The notes below the pieces were generated by a model. It made no database searches. It saw only the letters and a program-made list of their open reading frames with translations, and had not been told where the DNA came from. A stretch of 64,000 nucleotides of DNA from Streptomyces europaeiscabiei. GTDB taxonomy: Bacteria > Actinomycetota > Actinomycetes > Streptomycetales > Streptomycetaceae. The position numbers were made by a program, and so were the translations under genes. Where the stretch lies: assembly GCF_036346855.1 (NCBI RefSeq), contig NZ_CP107841.1:9242001-9306000 (forward strand), read 5' to 3'. Below, one piece after another: positions 40,372-49,195 of this stretch (position 1 is the stretch's first letter; each line of letters starts with the position of its first letter).

Positions 40372-41148
40372 ATGAGCTACGAGGACATCACCGTCGCCGT
40401 CCATGACGGCGTCGCGGTGATCACGATCAACCGGCCCGACCGGGCCAACAAGCTGAGGTTCGAGACAGCGCGTGAGCTGCTCGCTGCGTTTCAGCACGTG
40501 CGGCAGTCGCCCGACATCGACGTGGCGATCCTCACCGGCGCGGGCGAGAAGTTCTTCTGTATCGGGGGAGAGCACGAGGAGCCCACGTCGCTCGACTACT
40601 CCAGCGTGATGCCGGTCATCGATCTCTACGAGTTCATCGACGCGATGCCGAAGCCGGTGATCGCGGCGGTCAACGGATACGCCGTCGGCGGGGGGAACGT
40701 GCTCCAGGTCGTGTGCGACCTCTCGATCGCCGCCGACCACGCCGTGTTCCGCCAGGTGGGTCCGATGGTCGGCAGCTTCGACGCAGGCTTCGGCACCTGG
40801 TACCTCGAGGAGACCATCGGGCGGCGGCGGGCGAAGGAGATGTGGTACCTGAACCGCAAGTACTCCGCGCAGGAAGCCCTGGACATGGGTTTGGTCAACG
40901 AGGTGGTGACCGGTCGCCCCGTCCTCGACCGTGCTGTCGAGGTCGCGCAGGACCTGCGCCGACGCGGTCCTTTCGCGCTGGCCGCCCTCAAGACCGCCTT
41001 CTCCAGCCGCCACACCGGTGTCGTCGGGCAGGCACGCCTCGCACACGACCTCCTGCTCACCGCCTACCGCAACACCCAGGAGGCGGCCGAGATGTCGGAG
41101 TCCTTCGAGGAGCGCCGCGACCCTCGTCGCGAGAGGTTCTACCGATGA
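40372..41148 (+). CDS. BadI/MenB-type crotonase (2-ketocyclohexanecarboxyl-CoA hydrolase-like)
   Basis: 258 aa crotonase fold. Blocks KPVIAAVNGYAVGGGNVLQV, VFRQVGPMVGSFDAGFGTWY, AKEMWYLNRKYSAQEALDMG and LVNEVV are those of the BadI/MenB branch, not of ordinary enoyl-CoA hydratases, which carry paired catalytic Glu. BadI opens the ring of 2-ketocyclohexane-carboxyl-CoA by reverse Claisen cleavage to pimelyl-CoA; MenB does the forward ring closure. No other menaquinone gene is nearby while acyl-CoA dehydrogenases follow directly, so ring opening is favoured. ATG 40372; its stop overlaps the next start (ATGA at 41145). First gene of a plus-strand operon. Confidence 0.9.
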   Translation: MSYEDITVAVHDGVAVITINRPDRANKLRFETARELLAAFQHVRQSPDIDVAILTGAGEKFFCIGGEHEEPTSLDYSSVMPVIDLYEFIDAMPKPVIAAVNGYAVGGGNVLQVVCDLSIAADHAVFRQVGPMVGSFDAGFGTWYLEETIGRRRAKEMWYLNRKYSAQEALDMGLVNEVVTGRPVLDRAVEVAQDLRRRGPFALAALKTAFSSRHTGVVGQARLAHDLLLTAYRNTQEAAEMSESFEERRDPRRERFYR

Positions 41149-42104
41149 CGGGGCGCAATGCGGAACTCGACGACTTCCTCGAGGTGCTGACGAAGCGTCT
41201 TGTGTCGGTGGAGTGGAGCGACGCCCACGCGATTCGCGCCGCGCTCGCCGCGGCGGATGTCCTCGATCTGGCACAGGAGGCGGCCGAGCTCGACGACGCC
41301 GTCGACTGGCTCGTCGCAGCCGTGCGCACGACCGCGCACTTCTCGCCCGCAGCCGCGTTCGCCCTCGCGGGCCGGTTCGCCGCGCAACGTGGTCTCGCCA
41401 CTACGGACGAGGACGGCTGCGAAGTGCGGGACGTAACCTCTGCGGTCACCAATCCCACCGCACCCGACCCGTGGACGGCCACTGTGCCGACCTTGTTCGC
41501 GCCCGGCGCGGTGGTGCTCTTGGACCGCTCCACGGGACGGGCCGTGCTGGCCCGCCGGAACGCTCTGGTGGGGGAGGGGCCCGAGGGAACGCGGCGCAGC
41601 GGACTGCGCGAAGCCGCCCTGCGGACGGTCCGGCTCGGTGACACGGTCGTGACGCTGCCGGAGGCTGTCACGAGGCGTACCGCGCGCGACTGGGACCTGT
41701 TCACCTCCGCTGTGGGCCTCGGCCTCGCCGAGACAGCGCTGCACACGGCAGAGACGTACGCCGGTGAGCGGCGTCAGTTCGGTTCCGCGATCGGTACCTT
41801 CGCGGGTCTGCGCGCGATCCTGGCCGAGATGCGGATCCGTGTCCGCACGGTGGACGCGATGCTCGACGGCGCGGTCGCCGGTGACCTCGACACAGCAGAG
41901 CTGCTGGCCCAGGCGGGCAGGACCGCCGTCGACGTCTGCCTGGACGCGATCCAGGTGCACGGGGGCTACGGGTACATCGATGAATACCCCGTGGCCGGTC
42001 TGCTGCGCGACGCGGTGAGCCTCCGGGCCCGTGGCGGCGGCCGCCGGACCGTCCTGGCGCAGGTCGCCTCTCGACGCCTCGGCAAGCCCGGGGGCGATAC
42101 GTGA
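41145..42104 (+). CDS. acyl-CoA dehydrogenase-like protein without the usual catalytic Glu segment
   Basis: 319 aa, shorter than the ~380 of the family. The C-terminal ACAD helical domain is clear (SAVGLGLAETALHTAETYAG, ERRQFGSAIGTFAGLRAILA, IQVHGGYGYIDEYPVAGLLR). The N-terminal half is diverged and the final YEGTS-type catalytic segment is missing; the chain ends RLGKPGGDT. In actinobacteria such subunits often pair with a full acyl-CoA dehydrogenase as alpha2beta2 enzymes. The full-length dehydrogenase at 44120 is the obvious partner. Coupled to the BadI-like gene by a 4-bp overlap. Confidence 0.82.
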   Translation: MTGRNAELDDFLEVLTKRLVSVEWSDAHAIRAALAAADVLDLAQEAAELDDAVDWLVAAVRTTAHFSPAAAFALAGRFAAQRGLATTDEDGCEVRDVTSAVTNPTAPDPWTATVPTLFAPGAVVLLDRSTGRAVLARRNALVGEGPEGTRRSGLREAALRTVRLGDTVVTLPEAVTRRTARDWDLFTSAVGLGLAETALHTAETYAGERRQFGSAIGTFAGLRAILAEMRIRVRTVDAMLDGAVAGDLDTAELLAQAGRTAVDVCLDAIQVHGGYGYIDEYPVAGLLRDAVSLRARGGGRRTVLAQVASRRLGKPGGDT

Positions 42105-42156
42105 AGGCTCTCGCACACTCCGCGCCCCTGAATGACCACCCGAGGAAGGAGGCCTC

Positions 42157-43359
42157 ATGAACGCGTCTGCCGGCCCGCTGCACGGGATCACCGTGGTCGA
42201 CATCTCGTCGTCCTACGCAGCACCGACCACTTCCATGTACCTCGGCGACATGGGAGCGGAGATCATCAAGATCGAGCCCGTGCGTGGAGACGACGCCCGT
42301 GGATGGGGGCCACCCTTTCTCAACGGCGAAGCCGCGTGGTTTCTGTCGGTCAACCGCAACAAGAAGAGTTTGTGCCTGGACATACGCGGTGAGCAGGGTC
42401 GTGAGGTGCTCTTCCGGCTGCTGGAGACCGCGGACGTGTTCATCGAGAACCTGAATCCGGCCAAGCTCGAGCGGCACGGCCTGGGGCTCGACGCACTGCG
42501 TGAACGCTTTCCCCGGCTCGTGATCTGCGCTCTGTCGGGATTCGGGATCGACGGCCCCGATGCCGCGCTCCCGGGATACGACCTGATCGCCCAGGCCCGC
42601 TCCGGGATGATGAGCGTCACCGGTGACGCCGGAGTACCGCAGCGCGTCAGCACCGCTCTGTCCGATGTCGCGGCCGGCACCGTCGCCGCGTACGCCATCG
42701 CGGCCGCGTTGGTCAGGCAGCAGAGGCACGACATCGGCGAGATCATCGACGTCGCCCTGCTCGAAGCCGACCTCGCCTTCATGTCACCTCGGATCGCCAG
42801 CTTCCTCGCGGGCGATCCGGAACCCCGCCCCTGCGGCGGCACCGACTCGGTGGTCGCGATCTACCAGACGTTCCGGACGAGCGACCGCCCCATCGTCGTC
42901 GCCGTGGGGAACGACAAGATCTGGCTCCACGCCTGCGCGGCACTGGGCCTGGACGAGCTGGCCCAACGGCCCGACCTGGCCACCAACGCCGGACGTCGCG
43001 CGCGCCGGGACGAGGTCGTCGACGCCTTCCAGTCGGTTCTGAGCATGAGGACCTCGCAAGAGGCGCTCAAGGCTCTTCAGGATGTCGGCGTACCGTGTGC
43101 GCGGATCAACTCGCTGTCCGAAGTCGTCGACGACCCTCAAGTGGAGGCTCGCGAGGCGATCGTCAGCCAAGAGCATCCGCGTGCGGGCGTCTTCCGGGGC
43201 GTCGCGAGCCCGTGGCGTCTCGGTTCGCAGAGGAGTCGGGCGCCCCGCCTGCCGGCGCCGCTCCGGGGCGAGCACGGGCGCGACATCCTTACAAGTGCAG
43301 GATTCGACGACGAGCGGATCGCCGATCTCGCGGAGGCGGGTGTCGTATGGGTTCCCTGA
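42157..43359 (+). CDS. CaiB/BaiF-type (class III) CoA transferase
   Basis: 400 aa. Family blocks GITVVDISSSYAAPTTSMYL, GDMGAEIIKIEPVRGDDARG, SVNRNKKSLCLD, and the conserved Asp142 in PGYDLIAQARSG expected to form the enzyme-CoA intermediate. It moves CoA between an acyl-CoA and a free acid, giving an alternative to ATP-driven activation, or recycling CoA from pathway end products. ATG 42157 with AAGGAGG upstream. It overlaps the next gene by 13 bp. Confidence 0.93.
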   Translation: MNASAGPLHGITVVDISSSYAAPTTSMYLGDMGAEIIKIEPVRGDDARGWGPPFLNGEAAWFLSVNRNKKSLCLDIRGEQGREVLFRLLETADVFIENLNPAKLERHGLGLDALRERFPRLVICALSGFGIDGPDAALPGYDLIAQARSGMMSVTGDAGVPQRVSTALSDVAAGTVAAYAIAAALVRQQRHDIGEIIDVALLEADLAFMSPRIASFLAGDPEPRPCGGTDSVVAIYQTFRTSDRPIVVAVGNDKIWLHACAALGLDELAQRPDLATNAGRRARRDEVVDAFQSVLSMRTSQEALKALQDVGVPCARINSLSEVVDDPQVEAREAIVSQEHPRAGVFRGVASPWRLGSQRSRAPRLPAPLRGEHGRDILTSAGFDDERIADLAEAGVVWVP

Positions 43360-44123
43360 TCGAGGTGGACGACAACGGGCGGGTGCGGACGATCACCCTG
43401 AACCGCCCGGACCGGCTCAATGCCCTGAACACCTCAGTGCTGGACGCGCTGGCCGGGGAGGTCCGGCGGGTCGCTGAGGAGAACAGGGGCATCCGGTGCC
43501 TGGTCATCAGAGGGGCAGGCGACCGGGCGTTCAGCGCCGGCGCCGACCTTGAGGAGATTCGCGGCCTCGACGCCGACCAGGCGCAAGCCTTCATCCGGCG
43601 GGGCCACCGTGCGATCACCGCGATCGAGCGCTCATCCGTTCCGGTGATCGCCGAGGTCGACGGCTTCGCCCTCGGCGGCGGATTCGAACTCATGCTGGCG
43701 TGCCACATGGTGATCGCCTCAGACCGCAGTCAGTTCGGCCTCCCGGAAGCACGGATCGGCTGCATCCCGGGATTCGGGGGCACCCAGCGGCTGCCCAGAA
43801 CCGTGGGCAAGGCGGCGGCCTTCCACCTGATGCTCACCGGCAGCCGGATCGACGCTGATCGTGCCTGGCAGATCGGTCTGCTGTCAGTCCCGCCGGTTCC
43901 CACCGCCGAACTGCCCCGTCAGGTGGAGGAGACGGCGTTTCTGATCGCGTGCGGGAGCCGCACCGGTCTGGCCAACCTACTCGAAGCCGCGCGGCAGAGC
44001 ACGTCCGGCCCGGCCCTGGAACACGAGGCGGCACTCGCCGCCATTTCGATCGCCTCCGTCGACGGCCAGGAAGGCATCACGTCCTTCGCCGAGCGACGCG
44101 AGCCCGTCTTCACCGAGGAGTGA
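43347..44123 (+). CDS. enoyl-CoA hydratase/isomerase 1 (BadK-like candidate)
   Basis: 258 aa crotonase. Oxyanion loops AFSAGADLEEIRG and GFALGGGFELMLACHMVIAS, then FGLPEARIGCIPGFGGTQRL with both catalytic acids in the standard hydratase positions (ELMLA; PEARIGCIPG). It should hydrate a 2,3-unsaturated acyl-CoA. In a cyclohexane-carboxylate route this would be the BadK step making the 2-hydroxycyclohexane-carboxyl-CoA. Starts at ATG 43347 inside the transferase gene; its stop overlaps the GTG of the next gene. Confidence 0.92.
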   Translation: MGSLIEVDDNGRVRTITLNRPDRLNALNTSVLDALAGEVRRVAEENRGIRCLVIRGAGDRAFSAGADLEEIRGLDADQAQAFIRRGHRAITAIERSSVPVIAEVDGFALGGGFELMLACHMVIASDRSQFGLPEARIGCIPGFGGTQRLPRTVGKAAAFHLMLTGSRIDADRAWQIGLLSVPPVPTAELPRQVEETAFLIACGSRTGLANLLEAARQSTSGPALEHEAALAAISIASVDGQEGITSFAERREPVFTEE

Positions 44124-45295
44124 CGGAATTGAACACTGTGCCTGAGCACCCACCCTCGGCGGACCGCACCAACGTCCTCTCACTCCTCGATGGCGTCATC
44201 GCGCACTCCGTGACCCCGGCCGCAGTGACCGTGGACCGGGACAGTTCCTTCCCTTCGGCGTCCATCCAGGCGCTCGCCCAGGCAGGTCTCGGCGGGCTTC
44301 TGATCCCGACATCGCTCGGAGGGCGAGGCACGTCCACGGCGACGTACGCCGAGGCGCTGTCCCGGATCGCGGCCGCCTGTGGATCGACCTCGACGGTCTA
44401 CATGACCCAGATGCACTGCGCTCACCCGATCCACCTCCAAGGGCGGCCCGACCAGCACGAGGCGTGGATTCCCGCGCTCTGCGAGGGCACGGCCATCGGA
44501 GCGATCGCCCTGACCGAGCCCGAGGCGGGATCGGATGTCGCGTCGATGCGTACGACGGCGCGCCGTGACGGCGACTCCTATGTGATCAACGGCGAGAAGA
44601 CGTTCATCTCCAACGGCGATGTCGCCGACGTCATCGTGCTCTTCGCGACGGTCGATCCGAGTCGCGGCAAGGACGGCATCACGGCCTTCCTCGTCGACAC
44701 GGAGTACTCGCGGGGTCTTGAGCCCGGCAAGCCGATGAAGAAGCTGGGTCAGAAGGGCGCTTCTACCGTCACGCTCGGATTCCAGGACTGCCGGATCCCG
44801 GTGGAAGCGCGACTCGGCGCCGAGGGCGAGGGCTACCCCCTGCTGTTGCGGTCGGTGACGAAGTCGCGTATCAGCGCCGCCGCCCAGGGCGTGGGCTTTG
44901 CACAGGGTGCCTTCGACGCGACTGTGCGCTACTGCGCGGAGCGGGATCTTCTGTCTTCCCGCACCCGCAGTGCCCAGGACCTTCAGTTCGAACTGGCCCG
45001 CCTGCGGGCGGAGATCGCGGCCGGGCGGTCGATGCTGAGGGACGTCTGCGATCTGGTCGACGCCAGCGACGAGGACCCCACGGCCGAGGTCGCCATGGTC
45101 AAGCTGCACTGCACGACCCTGGGCGTGCGAGTCGCCTCGGCCTGCGTCGAACTTCTCGGCGAGGACGGAGATCGCGACGACATCGGTGCGGAGCGCCGAC
45201 TGCGCGACGGGAAGATCACGGAAATTTACGACGGGACCAACCAAGTCCAGAGCATGCTCGTCGCCCGAGACATCCGTCTCTCGGTAATGCCGTGA
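44120..45295 (+). CDS. acyl-CoA dehydrogenase with Asp at the catalytic-base position
   Basis: 391 aa. FAD/substrate blocks IGAIALTEPEAGSDVASMRT, NGEKTFISNGDVADVIVLFA, KLGQKGASTVTLGFQDCRIP and KITEIYDGTNQVQSMLVARD. In the last, Asp371 replaces the Glu of the usual YEGT motif. Reports on cyclohexene-carboxyl-CoA dehydrogenases describe such an Asp in 1,4-eliminating enzymes, which suits an alicyclic substrate. GTG 44120 overlaps the previous stop (GTGA); TTG 44129 and GTG 44138 are alternatives. Probably works with the short subunit at 41145. Confidence 0.9.
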   Translation: MTELNTVPEHPPSADRTNVLSLLDGVIAHSVTPAAVTVDRDSSFPSASIQALAQAGLGGLLIPTSLGGRGTSTATYAEALSRIAAACGSTSTVYMTQMHCAHPIHLQGRPDQHEAWIPALCEGTAIGAIALTEPEAGSDVASMRTTARRDGDSYVINGEKTFISNGDVADVIVLFATVDPSRGKDGITAFLVDTEYSRGLEPGKPMKKLGQKGASTVTLGFQDCRIPVEARLGAEGEGYPLLLRSVTKSRISAAAQGVGFAQGAFDATVRYCAERDLLSSRTRSAQDLQFELARLRAEIAAGRSMLRDVCDLVDASDEDPTAEVAMVKLHCTTLGVRVASACVELLGEDGDRDDIGAERRLRDGKITEIYDGTNQVQSMLVARDIRLSVMP

Positions 45296-45353
45296 CCGAG
45301 CGCATCGACCGGCGCCGCTGACTCACACGAGTCTTGTCCACGAGGAGAGGTCC

Positions 45354-46817
45354 ATGATGTGGGAGGCCCGTTACGACCGCCTGTTCATCGGAGGGCGGTG
45401 GGTTCCGGCACACGGTGAGCATCTGAGGATCGTGTCGCCGTTTACAGAAGAGGTCGTCGCCGAGGTTCCCTCGGCGTCGTCGAGCGACATCGACCGTGCC
45501 GTCGCCGCGGCACGTGAGGCGTTCGACAACGGGCCGTGGCCGCGTATGCCCCTGGAGGCGCGCATGGCGGTACTACGGGAACTGCGGCGGCTGCTCGCCG
45601 AGCGACAGGAACCGATCGCACAGCTCATCACTGGCGAGATGGGCTGTCCCATCACGCAGTCCCGCGCCATCCAGGCCGCCAATCCGGTTCGGGTGATCGA
45701 CGCGTGTCTCGATCTCGCGCTGGACTACCCGTTCCGGTCGATCCGTAGGGCAGAGACGGGCAGCGCACTCGTCACCCGGGAACCCGTCGGCGTTGTGGCC
45801 GCCGTCGTTCCTTGGAACGTGCCTATGAGCATCAGCGTCCAGAAGGTCGTTCCGGCCGTGCTGGCGGGGTGCACGGTCGTTCTGAAGCCGGCCCCGCAGA
45901 CGGCGCTCGACGCGTACCTCCTGGGCGAGCTGATCGAGCGGGCCGGGTTCCCGGAGGGCGTGGTCAACATCGTTCCGGCGGAGCGCGAGAGCAGCGAGCA
46001 CCTCGTCGCGCACCAGGGCGTCGACAAGGTGTCTTTCACCGGATCAACCGCTGCGGGTCGCCGGATCGCGGCGCTGTGCGGTAACGATCTGCGGCGTGTC
46101 ACGCTGGAGCTGGGTGGAAAGTCGGCCGCCCTCGTTCTGGATGACGCCGACCTTGACCGGACCGTCGAGGCGATGCGCCTCGGGGCGTTCCGCAACAACG
46201 GTCAGGTGTGCACTCTGAAAACCAGGGTGCTGGTCTCCGAGGCGCGTCAGACCGAGCTCGTCGAGCGGCTCCGCTCCCTGATCGACTCGATGCCCGTGGG
46301 CAGTCCCTACGACGAGGCCACGCAGATCGGGCCGCTGGTCTCCCACCGGCAGCGTGAGACGGTGGAGCACTACATCGCTACCGGTCTCAAGGAGGGCGCG
46401 ACCCTCGTCACAGGTGGCGGACGTCCAGAGGGTCTTGACCGCGGCTGGTTCGTGGAGCCGACGCTCTTCACCGGTGTGCGGCCGGATATGACGATCGCTC
46501 AGGAAGAGATTTTCGGGCCGGTCCTCTCCGTTATGACCTACCGGGACGAAGCCGACGCGGTCGAGATCGCCAACAACTCGCCTTACGGTCTCAGCGGGGC
46601 AGTGTTCACGTCGGACTCCCGCCGAGGGCTGGAACTCGCGAGCCGGATCCGTACCGGTGTCGTGGAACTGAATGGGCATCCGGTCGGGCTCAAGGCACCG
46701 TTCGGTGGGTTCAAAGCCAGCGGCATCGGCCGCGAGTACGGGCATGAGGGGCTGGACGCCTACACGGAGTTGAAGTCCATCGGACTGCCCCCGGACATGG
46801 CGACATCGTTTGCGTAA
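45354..46817 (+). CDS. aldehyde dehydrogenase 1
   Basis: 487 aa NAD(P)-dependent aldehyde dehydrogenase superfamily. EPVGVVAAVVPWNVPMSISV, VSFTGSTAAGRRIAALCG, general base in TLELGGKSAALV, nucleophile Cys in RNNGQVCTLKTRVLV, and QEEIFGPVLSVMTY. It oxidises an aldehyde to the acid, plausibly the entry step that makes the pathway acid, or semialdehyde clearance. Two ATG codons lie in tandem (45354, 45357) after GAGGAGAGG. Same strand and 58 bp after the dehydrogenase. Confidence 0.94.
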   Translation: MMWEARYDRLFIGGRWVPAHGEHLRIVSPFTEEVVAEVPSASSSDIDRAVAAAREAFDNGPWPRMPLEARMAVLRELRRLLAERQEPIAQLITGEMGCPITQSRAIQAANPVRVIDACLDLALDYPFRSIRRAETGSALVTREPVGVVAAVVPWNVPMSISVQKVVPAVLAGCTVVLKPAPQTALDAYLLGELIERAGFPEGVVNIVPAERESSEHLVAHQGVDKVSFTGSTAAGRRIAALCGNDLRRVTLELGGKSAALVLDDADLDRTVEAMRLGAFRNNGQVCTLKTRVLVSEARQTELVERLRSLIDSMPVGSPYDEATQIGPLVSHRQRETVEHYIATGLKEGATLVTGGGRPEGLDRGWFVEPTLFTGVRPDMTIAQEEIFGPVLSVMTYRDEADAVEIANNSPYGLSGAVFTSDSRRGLELASRIRTGVVELNGHPVGLKAPFGGFKASGIGREYGHEGLDAYTELKSIGLPPDMATSFA

Positions 46818-46944
46818 CCGACCGACCGACCGAGCTGGGCCCGGGACAACTCGCACGCTCTGCACCCATCGCCCCTGCTGACCAACGGGTCGCGGTTGTC
46901 GGGACGACACCGTAGCCACCGGACTGAGAGGAACAGACCATCAG

Positions 46945-48138
46945 ATGGATCGTCTTGCTCACACCGATGAACTGACCGAGGACCAGCGGGAGATCCTCAA
47001 AGTGGTCAGACAGTTCGCCGAAGAGAAGATCATGCCGGTCGCCGCCGAGCTTGAACACAAGGACGAGTACCCGACCGACATAGTCGAGGGACTGAAGGGG
47101 CTCGGTGTCTTCGGCCTGATGATCCCAGAGGAGTACGGCGGGCTGGGTGAGTCGCTCCTGACGTACGCGCTGTGTGTGGAAGAGATCGCACGAGGCTGGA
47201 TGAGTGTCTCAGGTGTGATCAACACCCACTTCATCGTCGCGTACATGCTGATGCAGCACGGCACCGAGGAGCAGAAACGGAAGTACCTCCCGCGGATGGC
47301 CACCGGCGAGGTGCGGGGCGCCTTCTCGATGTCGGAGCCAGGGCTCGGCTCCGACGTCTCGGCCGTGGCCACCAAGGCCGACAGGCTTGCCGACGGCTCG
47401 TACTCGATCACCGGCCAGAAGATGTGGCTCACCAACGGCGGTTCGTCGAACCTGGTCGCGGTTCTGACGAAAACCGATGAGGGCGCGGCCTCGGTCTACA
47501 AGAACATGACCACGTTCCTGGTCGAGAAGCAGCCTGGCTTCGGCGAGACCGCCCAGGGTGTCACCGTCCCGGGAAAGATCGACAAGATGGGTTACAAGGG
47601 CATCGACACCACCGAGATGGTCTTTGACGGCCATCGGATCGAGAGCGCCCAGATCCTCGGGGGAGAGCCCGGCCAGGGCTTCTATCAGATGATGGACGGT
47701 GTCGAGGTGGGTCGCGTGAACGTCGCAGCGCGCGCGTGCGGCATCGCCGTTCGCGCCTTCGAACTGGGCATCGCGTACGCGCAGCAACGTGAGACGTTCG
47801 GAAAGCCGATCGCGCAGCACCAGGCGATCCTGTTCCGCCTGGCGGAGATGGCGACCAAGGTCGAGGCCGCCCACGCGATGATGGTCCGCGCGGCCCGCAA
47901 GAAGGACTCCGGCCGACGCAACGACGTCGAGGCCGGCATGGCCAAGATGCTCGCGAGCGAGTATTGCAAGGAAGTGGTCGAGGCGTCGTTCCGCATCCAT
48001 GGCGGGTACGGCTATTCCAAGGAGTACGAGATCGAGCGGCTCTACCGCGAGGCTGCCTTCATGCTCATCGGCGAGGGTACGTCCGAGATCCAGAAGATGA
48101 TCATCGGGCGCAGTCTGCTCAAGGAGTACGCGATGTGA
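46945..48138 (+). CDS. acyl-CoA dehydrogenase, canonical
   Basis: 397 aa. AFSMSEPGLGSDVSAVATKA, TGQKMWLTNGGSSNLVAVLT, KMGYKGIDTTEMVFDGHRIE, QQRETFGKPIAQHQAILFRL, FRIHGGYGYSKEYEIERLYR and GEGTSEIQKMIIGRSL with the catalytic Glu377. Full length and complete, it introduces an alpha-beta double bond into an acyl-CoA and passes electrons to ETF. It and the Asp-type enzyme at 44120 would give two successive or alternative dehydrogenations. ATG 46945, with GAGAGG upstream. Confidence 0.95.
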   Translation: MDRLAHTDELTEDQREILKVVRQFAEEKIMPVAAELEHKDEYPTDIVEGLKGLGVFGLMIPEEYGGLGESLLTYALCVEEIARGWMSVSGVINTHFIVAYMLMQHGTEEQKRKYLPRMATGEVRGAFSMSEPGLGSDVSAVATKADRLADGSYSITGQKMWLTNGGSSNLVAVLTKTDEGAASVYKNMTTFLVEKQPGFGETAQGVTVPGKIDKMGYKGIDTTEMVFDGHRIESAQILGGEPGQGFYQMMDGVEVGRVNVAARACGIAVRAFELGIAYAQQRETFGKPIAQHQAILFRLAEMATKVEAAHAMMVRAARKKDSGRRNDVEAGMAKMLASEYCKEVVEASFRIHGGYGYSKEYEIERLYREAAFMLIGEGTSEIQKMIIGRSLLKEYAM

Positions 48139-48227
48139 CCAGCCCAGGGACAGCCGACGCATGTCTCCTCGCCGGTAATCCGGTAGGAAGGCTCTCGATC
48201 GGCAGGTTGAAGCACGACATTTTTCGG

Positions 48228-48254
48228 TATGACAATTTACCGACCCTGGTCATA
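48228..48254. promoter_or_regulatory. inverted repeat TATGAC-15-GTCATA before the GntR gene
   Basis: Perfect 6-bp arms in an A/T-rich patch (CATTTTTCGGTATGACAATT) that stands out from its surroundings and is the likely promoter of the regulator starting at 48333. It includes GGTATGACAATTTACC, itself a weak palindrome. Confidence 0.5.
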
Positions 48255-48332
48255 TACTGCGGCTTTGGATCAGGCCTTGTGTACGTCCGAACGTGACGGC
48301 GTCGGGCATGTCGACGGTTGGGGAGGCGTGGT

Positions 48333-49073
48333 ATGGCTGAAACGGGGTCTGGGGCGGCGGAGAAGTTCCGGGCGCGACAGGTGACGCGGCCGCGTGATCA
48401 GGTGGAGCAGCAGATCAGGGAGGCGATCCTGGAGGGTCGTTTCGCCCAGGGGGAGAAGCTTCCGCCGGAGACGGAGCTGGCGAAGCAGTTCGGGGTGAGC
48501 CGTCCGACCGTGCGTGAGGCGTTGGGTGCGCTGGTGAGCGGCGGCCTCATCCGGAAGATTCCGGGCATGGCCGGCGGGAGTTTCGTCAACACGGTCACTC
48601 CGGATTCGCTCAGCCGCATGCTGAGTGAGTCGGTGGACACCATTTTGCGCCTGGGTGCCTTGGACATGCTCGAGTTGACCGATGTGCGGCGGGTGTTGGA
48701 GGTCCCGGCCGCCCGTCTGGCCGCTCGGCATCGGAGCGAGGAGCAGGTGGGCGAGCTGCGGTCGATCGTGGAGCGGCAGAGGACGACGACCATTGATGAT
48801 CCGGGGATTCCCGGCTACGACCTGGCGTTCCACACGACTATCGGGCAGGCGTCGGGCAACCGGCTGCTGGCGGCGTTCATCGCCGCGGTGCACGATGCGA
48901 CGCATCCGGCGCAGTACCTGGACGTGACCGCGGAAGTCGGGAAGCGGACAGTGAAGCAGCACATGGTGATCCTCGCGGCGATCGAGACTGGGGATGAGGA
49001 CGCGGCCGCGGAGGCGATGCAGTCGCACCTCGACTACGTCCTGCGCTATTCGACCGCCCAGCCCAAGGCATAG
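48333..49073 (+). CDS. GntR-family regulator, FadR/FCD type
   Basis: 246 aa. Winged helix (PRDQVEQQIREAILEGRFAQ, GEKLPPETELAKQFGVSRPT, VREALGALVSGGLIRK) at ~18-85 and an FCD effector domain (ELTDVRRVLEVPAARLAARH; DLAFHTTIGQASGNRLLAAF; QHMVILAAIETGDEDAAAEA with metal/ligand His). FCD regulators sense carboxylic acids or acyl-CoA and bind short TNGTNNNACNA-type palindromes. Two TGTCAGACA sites in the window (51851, 55159) fit this. ATG 48333, preceded by GGGGAGG. It lies at the centre of the CoA pathway and is its likely controller. Confidence 0.94.
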   Translation: MAETGSGAAEKFRARQVTRPRDQVEQQIREAILEGRFAQGEKLPPETELAKQFGVSRPTVREALGALVSGGLIRKIPGMAGGSFVNTVTPDSLSRMLSESVDTILRLGALDMLELTDVRRVLEVPAARLAARHRSEEQVGELRSIVERQRTTTIDDPGIPGYDLAFHTTIGQASGNRLLAAFIAAVHDATHPAQYLDVTAEVGKRTVKQHMVILAAIETGDEDAAAEAMQSHLDYVLRYSTAQPKA

Positions 49074-49140
49074 TTCCACGCACGGCGACCTGAGTGACTC
49101 GTCTGAGTCGGCATCGCTCGTGCACGCACAAAAGCTGGTG

Positions 49141-49190
49141 TTCATGCGTGTGCCCTCCCAGCCAGCAGGCTGGGAGGGCACACGCATGAA
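49141..49190. terminator. 23-bp perfect hairpin, bidirectional terminator
   Basis: Arms 49141-49163 and 49168-49190 are exact reverse complements around the loop AGCA. It lies between convergent genes, 68 bp after the gntR stop and 6 bp from the stop of the minus-strand dehydrogenase. No U-tract is needed in many actinobacterial terminators. It is the strongest hairpin in the window. Confidence 0.9.
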
Positions 49191-49195
49191 CCGCA

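Noticed and set aside
40372..41148. Calling the BadI-like gene menB
   Set aside because: No other menaquinone gene nearby and the operon is catabolic; the two branches cannot be separated for certain by eye.
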